A stretch of 64,000 bases of DNA from NCBI GenBank assembly GCA_913051545.1, contig CAJXCD010000008.1, positions 1 to 64,000 of the forward strand, read 5' to 3'. Made by a program: the position numbers and the translations under genes. This DNA comes from an uncultured Chloroflexota bacterium. Lineage in GTDB: Bacteria > Chloroflexota > Dehalococcoidia > Lucifugimonadales > CAJXCD01. Shown here piece by piece: positions 9,029-17,588 of the stretch (positions within the stretch are counted from its first letter, which is position 1; each line of letters begins with the position of its first letter). The notes under the pieces were generated by a model. The model did not search any database and was not told where the DNA came from. It saw nothing but the letters and a program-made list of their open reading frames with translations.

Positions 9029-9880
9029 TCAAGTATATTTGTTAGAATCCAGCCACATAGAATACACTTTCTGCCTTGAAATCCCAGTCTTGTCCACAAT
9101 TAAAGAAACCGCCTCTTTCACTCTAACACCATCAGATCTCATCAAAGTGCAAAGATCGAGAATTTCCTGATAATTCTGAATACATTTATTTTTGGATTTG
9201 GAATTTGTTCCAGAACCACCTTCAAGCACTATAGTGAATTCACCTCTGGGAACATCAAAATAGTCAATTGCTTCCGTGACAAAACCCCGAAAAGATTCTT
9301 CATGAAGTTTGCTTAGTTCTCTACAAACAATAATCCGACGGTTACCCAAAATACCTAGAATATCTTCAAGGGTTGATTTGATTCTATGTGGAGCTTCAAA
9401 AATTATTACTGGCCAACTTTGAGTGGAAATCGATCCGAACATATTTTCCCGATCAGATCGTTTCCTGGGCAAAAATCCAAGACACGTAAAGCTGTCAGCC
9501 TGAAAACCAGAAATTGAAATAGATGAAGTTACGGCTGATGGGCCAGGTATAGAAATAATCTCGATTCCTTTGTCTGCAGCGGCTGACACTAACTCTGCCC
9601 CGGGATCATTTATCCCAGGAGTACCCGCATCGGTGACCAATGCTACGTCACTATCCCTCAACATACTAAGGAGTTTGGGTAGCTTACTGACCTTATTATA
9701 CCTATGGTAACTGGTAAGCTTGGTCGAAATATTATAGTGGGAAATCAACTTTCTGGTAACTCTAGTGTCCTCCGCTGCAATTAAATCCACATCTTGTAAA
9801 ACGCGCAAAGAACGCATTGTCACATCCTCAAGATTTCCTATCGGAGTTCCTACCACATAAAGCGTCTGCATTTTTCTCAT
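9029..9880 (-). CDS. rsmI: 16S rRNA 2'-O-ribose C1402 methyltransferase
   Basis: SAM-dependent tetrapyrrole-methylase-fold enzyme that methylates the ribose of C1402 in the decoding centre of 16S rRNA. The 283-residue protein begins TLYVVGTPIGNLEDVTMRSL and contains AAEDTRVTRKLL-type sequence, SYHRYN, VTDAGTPGINDPG and IPGPSAVTSS, all typical of RsmI. It starts one base after the amidohydrolase stop, so the two are almost certainly co-transcribed, with metG following 76 bases later. The length matches the family. Confidence 0.95.
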   Translation of the reverse strand: MRKMQTLYVVGTPIGNLEDVTMRSLRVLQDVDLIAAEDTRVTRKLISHYNISTKLTSYHRYNKVSKLPKLLSMLRDSDVALVTDAGTPGINDPGAELVSAAADKGIEIISIPGPSAVTSSISISGFQADSFTCLGFLPRKRSDRENMFGSISTQSWPVIIFEAPHRIKSTLEDILGILGNRRIIVCRELSKLHEESFRGFVTEAIDYFDVPRGEFTIVLEGGSGTNSKSKNKCIQNYQEILDLCTLMRSDGVRVKEAVSLIVDKTGISRQKVYSMWLDSNKYT

Positions 9881-9881
9881 T

Positions 9882-10670
9882 TCAATTTATATTAAACACA
9901 ACTGAAGCGGTCTTTCCCATCACCCACTCCCTATCAGACATTTTACTTAAACTAGGATGTCCTAAAACACCATTCAGCGCATTACGGTACCCTTCACGAC
10001 TACTCACAGGAGGGAAATCACTTCCCCACATCATTCGCCTAACTCCGAAAGCCTCCTTTACCATCTCTATTAAAGGTGGCATATGATCAAAATTCAACCT
10101 AGAATGTAATATTTCTGGCCTACTACTTATTTCACCTAGACCAGGAACCTTTATATAAATACCAGGGTATTCAGACAAGTCCAAAACCTTGTGAAATTGG
10201 CCGTGTGTAGAACCATTTTCTGCGTGTCTTATTCCTCCTAAATGTTCGATGACTAATGGCAACGATGGTAGCTCAGTAATAAGCTCTTTAAACTTATCAG
10301 ATGCGAAATCTTCTAAGTTGCCCAAGGAACTAACGCTAAGTCCTAGGCTCAAAGCCTTCTTCCAAATCAAGAATTTATCTTTGCCTGGTGAACGTACCGT
10401 AGGCCCCAAGCGCACACCTACAACGCCCTGTTCAGCTAAACGGCTGAGGTTTTCACAAGCATTGGGATCTCTATGATTTACTAGAGCTACAACACTAAAT
10501 CTACCTGGAAATCTTTCTGAACATTTGAGTAGATAAGAATTCTCGAACATTCCCATGTGCTGGATAAGAACACCTTTATCAACACCATTGGAATCCATCT
10601 GTTGGATAAGAGACTCCACCGGCTCAAACCAACTTTCACCAGCATGGCAATGAGAATCTACTACTCGCAT
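9882..10670 (-). CDS. Amidohydrolase-2 family metal hydrolase
   Basis: TIM-barrel metal-dependent hydrolase of 262 residues. The N-terminal metal motif is DSHCH (H7 and H9). The mid segment LVIEHLGG supplies a His, and the C-terminal WGSDFPP supplies the catalytic Asp. This pattern fits the Amidohydro_2 group, which includes 2-pyrone-4,6-dicarboxylate lactonase and carboxymuconate-type decarboxylases. The substrate is unknown. The gene leads directly into rsmI and follows the 2-hydroxyacid dehydrogenase gene on the same strand after 72 bases, so it may belong to the adjacent catabolic block. Confidence 0.8.
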   Translation of the reverse strand: MRVVDSHCHAGESWFEPVESLIQQMDSNGVDKGVLIQHMGMFENSYLLKCSERFPGRFSVVALVNHRDPNACENLSRLAEQGVVGVRLGPTVRSPGKDKFLIWKKALSLGLSVSSLGNLEDFASDKFKELITELPSLPLVIEHLGGIRHAENGSTHGQFHKVLDLSEYPGIYIKVPGLGEISSRPEILHSRLNFDHMPPLIEMVKEAFGVRRMMWGSDFPPVSSREGYRNALNGVLGHPSLSKMSDREWVMGKTASVVFNIN

Positions 10671-10742
10671 TCAAACTCCTTCTGTTGAGTCCAATTGAAT
10701 TATGCACAAGACTAATAGTGACTATACCTAACTCAAAAATAC

Positions 10743-11726
10743 CTATTCGTCGTAGACTTCAGGATTTACACAGGCAAGCAACTTCTCGCCTTTCAACCCA
10801 TTTATAAGGTTCTGTACAGTGATACGTGACATCTCTGCCCTAGTTTTTACACTAGCACTAGCTATATGTGGAACTATCACGCAATTATCTAGAGTGAGTA
10901 GAGGATCGTTATATGGTATTGGTTCTGGTTCGGTCACATCAAGACCAGCAGCTGAAATCACTCCCGTTTTTAAGGCATCATATAGAGCCTGATGATCAAC
11001 TATGGCTCCTCGAGCAGCATTAACTAGAATGGCTGATTTCTTCATCTTAGACAATGCTTCTTTATCTATAAGATGGTGGGTAGACTTACTAAGCACTGTA
11101 TGAATACTGACAAAATCCGATTCCTTTAAAAGTGTATCCATATCCACATATCGCATTTTATACTCTTGCTCGATATCCTGTCTCCGAACTACATCCGTAT
11201 ACAACACATCCATATCGAATCCTGCAGCACGACGTGCAACCTCTAATCCTATCCTGCCCATACCAATGATCCCTAACGTACTACCATAAACATCTCGACC
11301 AAGGTAATGCAATGGATGCCATGTCTTCCATTTCCCGTCACGTACCGCTATAGAACTTTCAACTATACGCCTAGCCGCCGCCATCAATATCGCCCAAGTC
11401 GCATCTGCTGTTGTTTGTGTCAAAACATCAGGGGTATTTCCAACGGGTATACCGCGTTTTGTTGCTTCCATAACATCTATGTTATCGAACCCCACAGCTA
11501 TCTGACTAATCACCCTAAGGCTAGGGCCGGCAGCGTCCATAAGTTCAGCATCGATCTTGTCAGTAAGCAAACAAATTAAACCATCAATCCCTTCCACTCT
11601 TTTCAACAATACATCCCGAGAAGGAGGGAGTTCATCTTCCCATAAATCAACTTCTACTCCGGTGTCAAGCATATTGAGCGCTTTTTGAAAAATACGTCTA
11701 GATACGAATACCCGCGCTCTATCCAT
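10743..11726 (-). CDS. D-isomer 2-hydroxyacid dehydrogenase
   Basis: NAD(P)-dependent reductase/dehydrogenase of 2-hydroxy acids, 327 residues. The Rossmann motif is GIIGMGRIGLEVARR. The catalytic triad regions are visible as VNAARGAIVD (Arg), DVTEPEP (Glu) and VPHIASAS (His). QTTADATWAILMAAARR is characteristic of the glyoxylate/hydroxypyruvate reductase branch. It is divergent from the malate/lactate-type dehydrogenase gene, with a 167-base gap between them. Together with the aldolase and dioxygenase genes it suggests breakdown of small hydroxy- or oxo-acids. Exact substrate is inferred only to the family level. Confidence 0.87.
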   Translation of the reverse strand: MDRARVFVSRRIFQKALNMLDTGVEVDLWEDELPPSRDVLLKRVEGIDGLICLLTDKIDAELMDAAGPSLRVISQIAVGFDNIDVMEATKRGIPVGNTPDVLTQTTADATWAILMAAARRIVESSIAVRDGKWKTWHPLHYLGRDVYGSTLGIIGMGRIGLEVARRAAGFDMDVLYTDVVRRQDIEQEYKMRYVDMDTLLKESDFVSIHTVLSKSTHHLIDKEALSKMKKSAILVNAARGAIVDHQALYDALKTGVISAAGLDVTEPEPIPYNDPLLTLDNCVIVPHIASASVKTRAEMSRITVQNLINGLKGEKLLACVNPEVYDE

Positions 11727-11893
11727 TTTAATTTACCTCCTATTCAAAATTTTAACTACGATTCAGTACCAAATTTTGCCTCAAACAAAAATGTACCAAA
11801 ACCATAATGAATTAAGTTACAATGCAGGATCAAGCCAATTGGAGTCCATCTTACAACTATATCTACACCAATAAACTTACCTAGGGAGTAAAT

Positions 11894-12937
11894 ATGCCCG
11901 TTAAAACATCTGATGAATTACACAATGTCGTCAAACAAATCCTGGTTGCAGTAGGCGCTGATTCCGAAAATGCTGACAGAGTTGCCGAAGGCCTAGTATC
12001 TGCAAATCTATCTGGCGTGGATCCACACGGGGTTTACCACCTCCCTGGCTACGTGAAAGACATCCGTGAGGGATCGTTGGTACCTGATGCAAAGTCTGAA
12101 ATACTAAATGAAACCCCAACTACTGCTCTTGTAAGCGGGAATTGGTCATTTGGATTCGTAACAGCTAAATTCGCCCTAGACCTCGCTATCGAAAAAGCTG
12201 AACAATATGGCATTTCGATAGTCGGTATAGTCCAATGCCATCATATCGGAAGGCTCGGTGAATACGCAGAAATTGCAGCCGAGAAAGGAATGATTTCCTA
12301 CACGTGGGCTGGAGGATACTCGGAGAAGCAACAGTCTACCGTACCATTCGGTGGTCGAGGGAAAGTACTACATACAAATCCTCTATCGATAGGGTTTCCG
12401 GCAGGAGACGAAACTCCCATGGTTATGGACTTCGCGACTACAATGGGGTCAGGATCAAAAATTATGGTTGCAGAGGAGAAAGGCGAACAACTCCCGCCAG
12501 GATATATACTCGACAAAGACGGAAATCCATCAACGAACCCTTCTGACTTCTTAAACGGTGGGTCTCACCTCCCATTCGGGGGCCATAAGGGATATTCAAT
12601 AATGCTAGCAGTGGAATTTTTGGGTCGAATACTGACAGGCTCCGACGATTATGTTGAATCGAACCGAGGTGGACTATACATGGCTCATCAGGGAATCACA
12701 ATGATTGTGCACAAGGCTGATCTGTTTCAACCCCTTGAGAAATTTAACGAAAGGGCTGATGAGATGGAAAAACGATTGAGAGCCGTCCCTCCTGCACCAG
12801 GATTTAGTGAGGTCCTGATACCTGGAGACATGGAGGCTCGAACCAGGGAAATTAGAAATCGAGACGGTATTCCCTTATCAAAGCATACCTGGGAATCATT
12901 AGTTGAGGTCGCTTCTTCACTAGATGTAACAATATAG
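11894..12937 (+). CDS. Malate/L-lactate-type (Ldh2) dehydrogenase
   Basis: This 347-residue protein belongs to the Ldh2 / YlbC / ureidoglycolate dehydrogenase fold, distinct from Rossmann malate dehydrogenases. Markers are SGVDPHGVYHLPGYV, CHHIGRLGEYAEIAAEKG, NPLSIGFP, VMDFATTMGSGSKI and GGHKGYSIML. The family oxidises or reduces 2-hydroxy acids with NAD(P). A GGGAG Shine-Dalgarno sits before the ATG. An HpaI aldolase gene follows on the same strand, so product of the aldolase (a 2-oxo acid) and this dehydrogenase may be linked. Confidence 0.88.
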   Translation: MPVKTSDELHNVVKQILVAVGADSENADRVAEGLVSANLSGVDPHGVYHLPGYVKDIREGSLVPDAKSEILNETPTTALVSGNWSFGFVTAKFALDLAIEKAEQYGISIVGIVQCHHIGRLGEYAEIAAEKGMISYTWAGGYSEKQQSTVPFGGRGKVLHTNPLSIGFPAGDETPMVMDFATTMGSGSKIMVAEEKGEQLPPGYILDKDGNPSTNPSDFLNGGSHLPFGGHKGYSIMLAVEFLGRILTGSDDYVESNRGGLYMAHQGITMIVHKADLFQPLEKFNERADEMEKRLRAVPPAPGFSEVLIPGDMEARTREIRNRDGIPLSKHTWESLVEVASSLDVTI

Positions 12938-13020
12938 TAGAATAACTCCCAGAAATGTGAGTGAATTTATGTCTGGGATACCTGATTTGTCTCGTCCCTT
13001 ATTTTTATGAAGGAACAACA

Positions 13021-13782
13021 ATGAAATTCAACAAGGCGAAAGAACGAATGTTAGACGGTAAGGCGGCTCTGGGAATTGAAATATGTCTTGGATCCCCTCT
13101 TGCCGCAGAATTGATCTCCCCTATGGGGTTTGATTATATCGTCGTCGATACTCAGCACGGGTCGTGGTCAGAAGACACCACAATGCAGGCATTTCGTGCA
13201 ATAGCATTAGGTTCTGCAGTGCCAATGGCTAGGGCGAGAAGCAATGACTTCGGCTTAATTGGCAGGTTATTAGACGTCGGTGCTCTGGGTATAATAGTCC
13301 CGATGGTTAACTCCGCAGAAGATGCCGAGAAGGCTGCATTTGCAGTTCGATACCCGCCTAGTGGAGGACGGTCCGGTGGGGAATTCGGGACAGGGTTTTA
13401 TGGAAATGACTACAGTAAATGGGCAAACGAAGAAGTTTTCTTAGCCGTCCAGATAGAAACCGCTACCGGACTCGATAATGCCGATGCCATAATGTCTGTA
13501 GATGGAGTTGATGGATGCTGGATAGGCCCACACGATCTTAGTAAATCATTAGGCCTCGACTTGACTAATCCAAAAGATAAATCAGATCACAATAAAGCAA
13601 TTGGATCTATAGTAGATTCATGCCATCGTCAGGGAAAAATTTCAGGAATCTCTACCCAAAGTATAGATATGGCACAACCTTGGCTAGATAAAGGTTGTCA
13701 ATTCGTGACCTTAGGTGGAGACGTTGAATGGTTGATCGAAGGAGCAGAAGAAACATTACGAAGATTAGGAAGAATATCTTAA
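13021..13782 (+). CDS. HpcH/HpaI-family class II aldolase (copy 1)
   Basis: Metal-dependent aldolase that splits or joins 2-keto acids and aldehydes, 253 residues from the ATG at 13021. That start has an AAGGAA Shine-Dalgarno; the frame is open from 12961 but lacks one there. Motifs are VVDTQHGSW with the catalytic His, MARARSND (Arg), QIETATG with the metal Glu, and GCWIGPHDLSKSLG with the metal Asp. It lies downstream of the Ldh2 gene and 36 bases upstream of the dioxygenase-like gene, suggesting one operon. A second family member is at 43902-44729. Confidence 0.9.
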   Translation: MKFNKAKERMLDGKAALGIEICLGSPLAAELISPMGFDYIVVDTQHGSWSEDTTMQAFRAIALGSAVPMARARSNDFGLIGRLLDVGALGIIVPMVNSAEDAEKAAFAVRYPPSGGRSGGEFGTGFYGNDYSKWANEEVFLAVQIETATGLDNADAIMSVDGVDGCWIGPHDLSKSLGLDLTNPKDKSDHNKAIGSIVDSCHRQGKISGISTQSIDMAQPWLDKGCQFVTLGGDVEWLIEGAEETLRRLGRIS

Positions 13783-13818
13783 TCTTTCTGAAAGTAACTA
13801 TCTCAGAAGATATCCTAT

Positions 13819-14613
13819 ATGCTAACACCACAACAAATTTCATATTTTGAAACGTTCGGATTCCTCAAGATGCCTGGTGTGTTCTCATCGCAAGAAGTAA
13901 ATCTGATAAGAAAAGCTTCGATTGAAGCTTTGGGGAAACTAGAGGATAACAGCGAGATCAATCCTCATAAATCTCAGTTTAGCATGCCATTCTTTGAGCT
14001 AGATCCTCAGCTAACAAACCTACTAGATGATGACAGGATCCACCAAATACCAGAAAGTTTATTGGGATCCGATTTCTTTCTCGATCAAACTGAGGGACAC
14101 CAGCGTGTCGGCGACACTCCATGGCATGGAAGCACTAACTTCAGCGATGGAATAAGATTCATCAAAGTCGCTATGTACCTAGATACTCTTGTACGTTCTA
14201 CTGGATGTCTAAGAGTAATACCAGGATCACATAGAGAAGGGAAACCTGATCTTTTTAGAAATTTACGGCTTGCCAACAAAGACCCTAAATCTTCCCCGTT
14301 TGGCTTATATCCGTCAGACATCCCATGCGTAGCACTTGAATCTAACCCTGGTGACGTCTTAGTTTTTACTGAAAAAGTTATTCATGGCGCATTCGGAGGC
14401 AATGGCAGAAGACTGCAAATCTGCGCCAGTTTTTTTGCTAACCCTACAACAGAAGACCAAATCAACGAGATAATTTCCGAGTATAAAAAAACCAAGTATT
14501 CATTCCGTCCTTCAGAATCTTATATTAATAGCGAGAACCCACGAATACGAAGGATGGTGTCAAAGCTGGTTGAACTAGGGTTTGAGGCATCAAAATTGAA
14601 AGCATTAGGTTGA
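13819..14613 (+). CDS. Phytanoyl-CoA dioxygenase-like protein with HxS iron site
   Basis: PhyH-superfamily protein of 264 residues beginning MLTPQQISYFETFGFLKMPG, the usual N-terminal helix pattern. The normal Fe(II) facial triad is HxD...H. Here the first motif is PWHGS, with His103 and Ser105 in place of Asp, while the distal His189 (VIHGAFGG) and the 2-oxoglutarate-type Arg (R197 or R198) remain. RVIPGSHREGKPD is also typical. Loss of the carboxylate ligand resembles Fe/2OG halogenases, where the Asp is Gly or Ala, but inactivity is equally possible. It ends two bases from the convergent lipoprotein gene. Second PhyH gene at 41918-42805 has a normal HxD. Confidence 0.85.
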   Translation: MLTPQQISYFETFGFLKMPGVFSSQEVNLIRKASIEALGKLEDNSEINPHKSQFSMPFFELDPQLTNLLDDDRIHQIPESLLGSDFFLDQTEGHQRVGDTPWHGSTNFSDGIRFIKVAMYLDTLVRSTGCLRVIPGSHREGKPDLFRNLRLANKDPKSSPFGLYPSDIPCVALESNPGDVLVFTEKVIHGAFGGNGRRLQICASFFANPTTEDQINEIISEYKKTKYSFRPSESYINSENPRIRRMVSKLVELGFEASKLKALG

Positions 14614-14615
14614 AT

Positions 14616-15500
14616 CTATCTCTCTCTGGGAGGATTCACCAATATATTTGCTTCTTCATCTACTTCAAATTCTGGCATAATTTGATATTCGACATGAGTA
14701 CCTAAAAACGGTGCTTTATATCTAACCAAAGGTATTACACTAGGACCATATTTAAAAGCTGCCTCCTCAGCCTGACGATAGAAACCGGCCTTAAAAGGTG
14801 CGGAGAAACTTTTACTTGTAAAATTAGTGTAGTTTTCAGGACCAGTTTGGTGAATAAGCCTAGCGAGAAGTTCCGCAGACTGTTGCAAATTGCCTCTAGT
14901 CTCTGTCAAAAACATTGTCATATTTCCGTCAGCTAACATCTGTACAAATTCATCCTCATCTTCAACAACTTTCAAATTCACTGACAAATTTATTCTTGAA
15001 AGCTGACTACTTATTTCTATTCCCGCCCATTCAAGACTGGACGGCACTAAAAGTTCTAAATTGCCATATCCGACTTGTTCAACCATTGCTTTCGCTACAG
15101 ATTCCTGTTCCGATTGATCTCCCACTGAATAAGTGTTGCCCGGAGAAACCACACTGACTTGAACTGTACTTTCTCGAATTAAATAGTCTTGCTGCATAAG
15201 TTTGTTGAGATTCTCACGATTAAGTGCAAGACTTACAATCTCCCTGAGATTTGCATCATTAAATGGGTCAGCATCAACTTTCATTCCAACATACAGCATA
15301 TAGTAAGTGGGACCCTTACTGATTGCCATCGCCTCTGAATCATCTAAAACACTTTCAGATAAAATAGGACGCGCAGTCACCGTCACTTTTGGAAGCACCC
15401 GTGGCGTACCTACAATTAATTCACTACTACCACTGCTACAAGATACCCCACCTAAAATCAGTACAAACAAAAACACGGTCACAAATAGAAATGTTTTCAT
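14616..15500 (-). CDS. Lipoprotein resembling half of a family-5 solute-binding protein
   Basis: Exported lipoprotein of 294 residues: hydrophobic signal (about 4-18), lipobox GGVSC with Cys21, then a Ser-rich linker. The segment DPFNDANLREIVSLALNRENL resembles the conserved stretch of peptide/nickel-binding (SBP_bac_5) proteins before the second lobe. FYRQAEEAAFKYGPSVIPLVRY resembles their C-terminal lobe. A whole SBP_bac_5 protein is about 500-550 residues, so the N-terminal lobe is missing. No permease gene is adjacent. It may be a reduced binding protein or a remnant kept for another job. Convergent with the dioxygenase-like gene. Confidence 0.65.
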   Translation of the reverse strand: MKTFLFVTVFLFVLILGGVSCSSGSSELIVGTPRVLPKVTVTARPILSESVLDDSEAMAISKGPTYYMLYVGMKVDADPFNDANLREIVSLALNRENLNKLMQQDYLIRESTVQVSVVSPGNTYSVGDQSEQESVAKAMVEQVGYGNLELLVPSSLEWAGIEISSQLSRINLSVNLKVVEDEDEFVQMLADGNMTMFLTETRGNLQQSAELLARLIHQTGPENYTNFTSKSFSAPFKAGFYRQAEEAAFKYGPSVIPLVRYKAPFLGTHVEYQIMPEFEVDEEANILVNPPRER

Positions 15501-15607
15501 ACTTGATGATCAATCCAATCCTGTAAAATAAAAAACGGCATAAAACGCATAGGAATATACATCTAAGAAACCAACCTAAATTTTTATAATTCCATTACAA
15601 ATAACTA

Positions 15608-16543
15608 TCAGTCCGACGGCTTCAATCCAACGGCCTCAAGTCGAATTTTCATATCGCTATAAATTTCTTCCGGTAAAACACCCTTATCAATTGCAGCAAG
15701 ATTTTCTTTCAAATGGTCAGGATTTGATGTCCCTACAATATTAGTATCAGCGTTGGGATGGGATAAAGTGTACCTGAGAATAAGTGAAGTGCGAGTCTCA
15801 TTCTCATCTAGCAAATCGTCCAAATTCGCCTCTTTAAATTTTCGCCATTTGTCTTCAGATCCACCGCCAAAAGTGGTAGTCGCGGTTGGTCCAGCACTAG
15901 GGTCACCTTGGGCTACTCCTCCCCTCACTATTATACCCACTCCTGCCTGGGCAGATTTAGTAATCCAATTCTCATGATCCCTCTCAAGAGCAGAGTATGG
16001 TATTTGAAAAGTGTCAAAAATCCCCCAACTTAGAAACGTAGGCAGATGAGGTAATGTAGTAGATATCCCAAGCCACCTTACTTTGCCTTCCTGACGCATG
16101 TCTGTCAGTGCTTCAACTAACCCCCCCTCTTGAACTTCCTCTACACTTGGATTGTGATACTGCATAACATCAATGTAATCTGTGTTAAGCCTCTTTAAAC
16201 TCTCATGGAGTCCTCGGAATGCATTCTCTCTAGTCCATATATGCTCACCACCCCAATTTGGTCTTTCTCCATCTCCTGGAGGACATCCACATTTTGTTGC
16301 TAAAAAGAACTCCGATCTCCTACTTGATATATGCCTACCTATAACACCTTCTGCAGGCAATCCCCACCCAACACCATAATCATTTGCAGTATCAATAAAA
16401 TTAATGCCAGAATCTAGTACCTCATTTAGTAGCCTCCCCCACGCAATTTCATCGAGGTGCTTACCAATAGCTGTTCCATATCCTAATCTGGAAACTTCGA
16501 GTCCTGTTCGGCCTAAAATAGACATAGATAATGATCTGCCCAT
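15608..16543 (-). CDS. Aldo/keto reductase
   Basis: NAD(P)H-dependent TIM-barrel oxidoreductase of 311 residues. The catalytic tetrad is visible: Asp and Tyr in FIDTANDYG, Lys in LATKCG and His in MQYHNPS. Cofactor-binding sequence at the C terminus includes NIVGTSNPDHLKENL. This arrangement fits the AKR / L-galactose dehydrogenase-like group. The upstream lipoprotein gene is on the opposite side of a nearly 400-base gap with its own hairpin, and a sigma-70-like promoter lies 59-87 bases before the start. Substrate unknown. Confidence 0.88.
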   Translation of the reverse strand: MGRSLSMSILGRTGLEVSRLGYGTAIGKHLDEIAWGRLLNEVLDSGINFIDTANDYGVGWGLPAEGVIGRHISSRRSEFFLATKCGCPPGDGERPNWGGEHIWTRENAFRGLHESLKRLNTDYIDVMQYHNPSVEEVQEGGLVEALTDMRQEGKVRWLGISTTLPHLPTFLSWGIFDTFQIPYSALERDHENWITKSAQAGVGIIVRGGVAQGDPSAGPTATTTFGGGSEDKWRKFKEANLDDLLDENETRTSLILRYTLSHPNADTNIVGTSNPDHLKENLAAIDKGVLPEEIYSDMKIRLEAVGLKPSD

Positions 16544-16601
16544 TAGTTAATAAATCCTTTCTAGCAACCTAATATGTTGGGTATTTCAAATCGGATTATA
16601 A

Positions 16602-16630
16602 AGTTTAGCCCAGACATCACATGAGGTCAA
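16602..16630 (-). promoter_or_regulatory. Predicted promoter of the aldo/keto reductase gene
   Basis: On the minus strand TTGACC (16625-16630), a 17-base spacer and TAAACT (16602-16607) form a plausible sigma-70 promoter reading toward 16543. Confidence 0.4.
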
Positions 16631-16633
16631 AAA

Positions 16634-16711
16634 ATGAATTTCTATAAATCATCAAACGCCGCATTACAAACAAAAGCTACTAGCCTTTTGAACCTAAAAG
16701 ATTTCGTGTAA
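16634..16711 (+). CDS. Possible 25-codon mini-ORF ending in the hairpin
   Basis: A short ORF begins ATG at 16634 with GAGGT six bases upstream and starts MNFYKSSNAALQTKATSLL. Its TAA (16709-16711) falls inside the left arm of the perfect hairpin at 16696-16733. It is the only coding-like content I see in the gap at 16544-16940. No homology is recognised, so it may be chance. Confidence 0.2.
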   Translation: MNFYKSSNAALQTKATSLLNLKDFV

Positions 16712-16733
16712 CATCGGTTACACGAAATCTTTT
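16696..16733. terminator. Perfect 17-bp hairpin, probable bidirectional terminator
   Basis: The arm AAAAGATTTCGTGTAAC (16696-16712) is perfectly complementary to 16717-16733, with the loop ATCG. The outer A/T pairs give an A-tract before and a U-tract after the core on either strand, as in bidirectional intrinsic terminators. It lies 207 bases beyond the stop of the minus-strand lipoprotein gene. An operator role for the palindrome is also possible. Confidence 0.55.
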
Positions 16734-16940
16734 CAACCCAATCATGCCTTACAGAATAAGCTCAGTACGACACGGCACCAATCAGCCCCGTGAATTTCAA
16801 CATATCCCTATGTGTATACATTAAAACTAAATTGGACGGCTTTTAATACGGATTCCAAGACAATAGGACTGTTCAGACTGAAGGGGTTAGCTACCATAAA
16901 TTCATAGATAGCTCTACTCTATCATTCTATTAGGTTTTTT

Positions 16941-17420
16941 CTATTGTTCGACCTTAATAACATGAGTGAATAGTTTCCACCGACCACCTTCATCGACATA
17001 ACGCAACTTAAATGTAATAGGAGAAGGACTTATGTCAAACCTACCCTCAAACACTATGATTTGAGTTCTTTGCTCACTTGGATTACGATCAATACCTGCT
17101 GAAGTAATTACAGGCTCAGCCGTAGTAAGTTCAGAAAGATCGTAACCTGCCGCTATTTCTTTCTTCTTTGCATTAGAAAAAGTCCTATAAGATGTAAAGG
17201 ATGTATACTCTTTAGACATAGCATTGTAGTAGTCCGTAAAATCCTCTTTTTCTATAGCTTCAGCATATAATGCTAAGGTCTCCTTCGCCAAAGGTACCAA
17301 CAAATCGTTCCCAGGTACTGGCACTGGTGTAGGAGGTACGTATGAAGACCCACATCCAATAGTACCTAACAGCAAAACTCCAACAATCACCATTAATAAT
17401 CGCATATCGTTCATTTTCAC
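16941..17420 (-). CDS. Lipoprotein, NTF2-like domain candidate
   Basis: Predicted secreted lipoprotein of 159 residues: a signal with a hydrophobic core (about 8-19), lipobox LGTIGC (Cys23) and a Pro/Val-rich linker (PPTPVPVPG). The mature part has a helix-rich start (LAKETLALYAEAIEKEDFTDYYNAMS) and a beta-rich end finishing in GGRWKLFTHV. That order is typical of small SnoaL/NTF2-like domains, as in DUF4878-type lipoproteins. Function unknown. Start could be Met1, Met3 or Met6; all keep the lipobox. Confidence 0.7.
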   Translation of the reverse strand: MKMNDMRLLMVIVGVLLLGTIGCGSSYVPPTPVPVPGNDLLVPLAKETLALYAEAIEKEDFTDYYNAMSKEYTSFTSYRTFSNAKKKEIAAGYDLSELTTAEPVITSAGIDRNPSEQRTQIIVFEGRFDISPSPITFKLRYVDEGGRWKLFTHVIKVEQ

Positions 17421-17588
17421 TCCCAGAACCTAAAATACATGACTCGCTGACTCAGCACTGATCAAAGCTACAAGCCGGAGCCTGAAATCACCACTCATTG
17501 TACACTATGGGCAACCATCCAAACCATTTCATAAGTAGGGTTCCCGTAATTTGTCTAATTACGAATATCAAATTACTGCATCGGAAAT

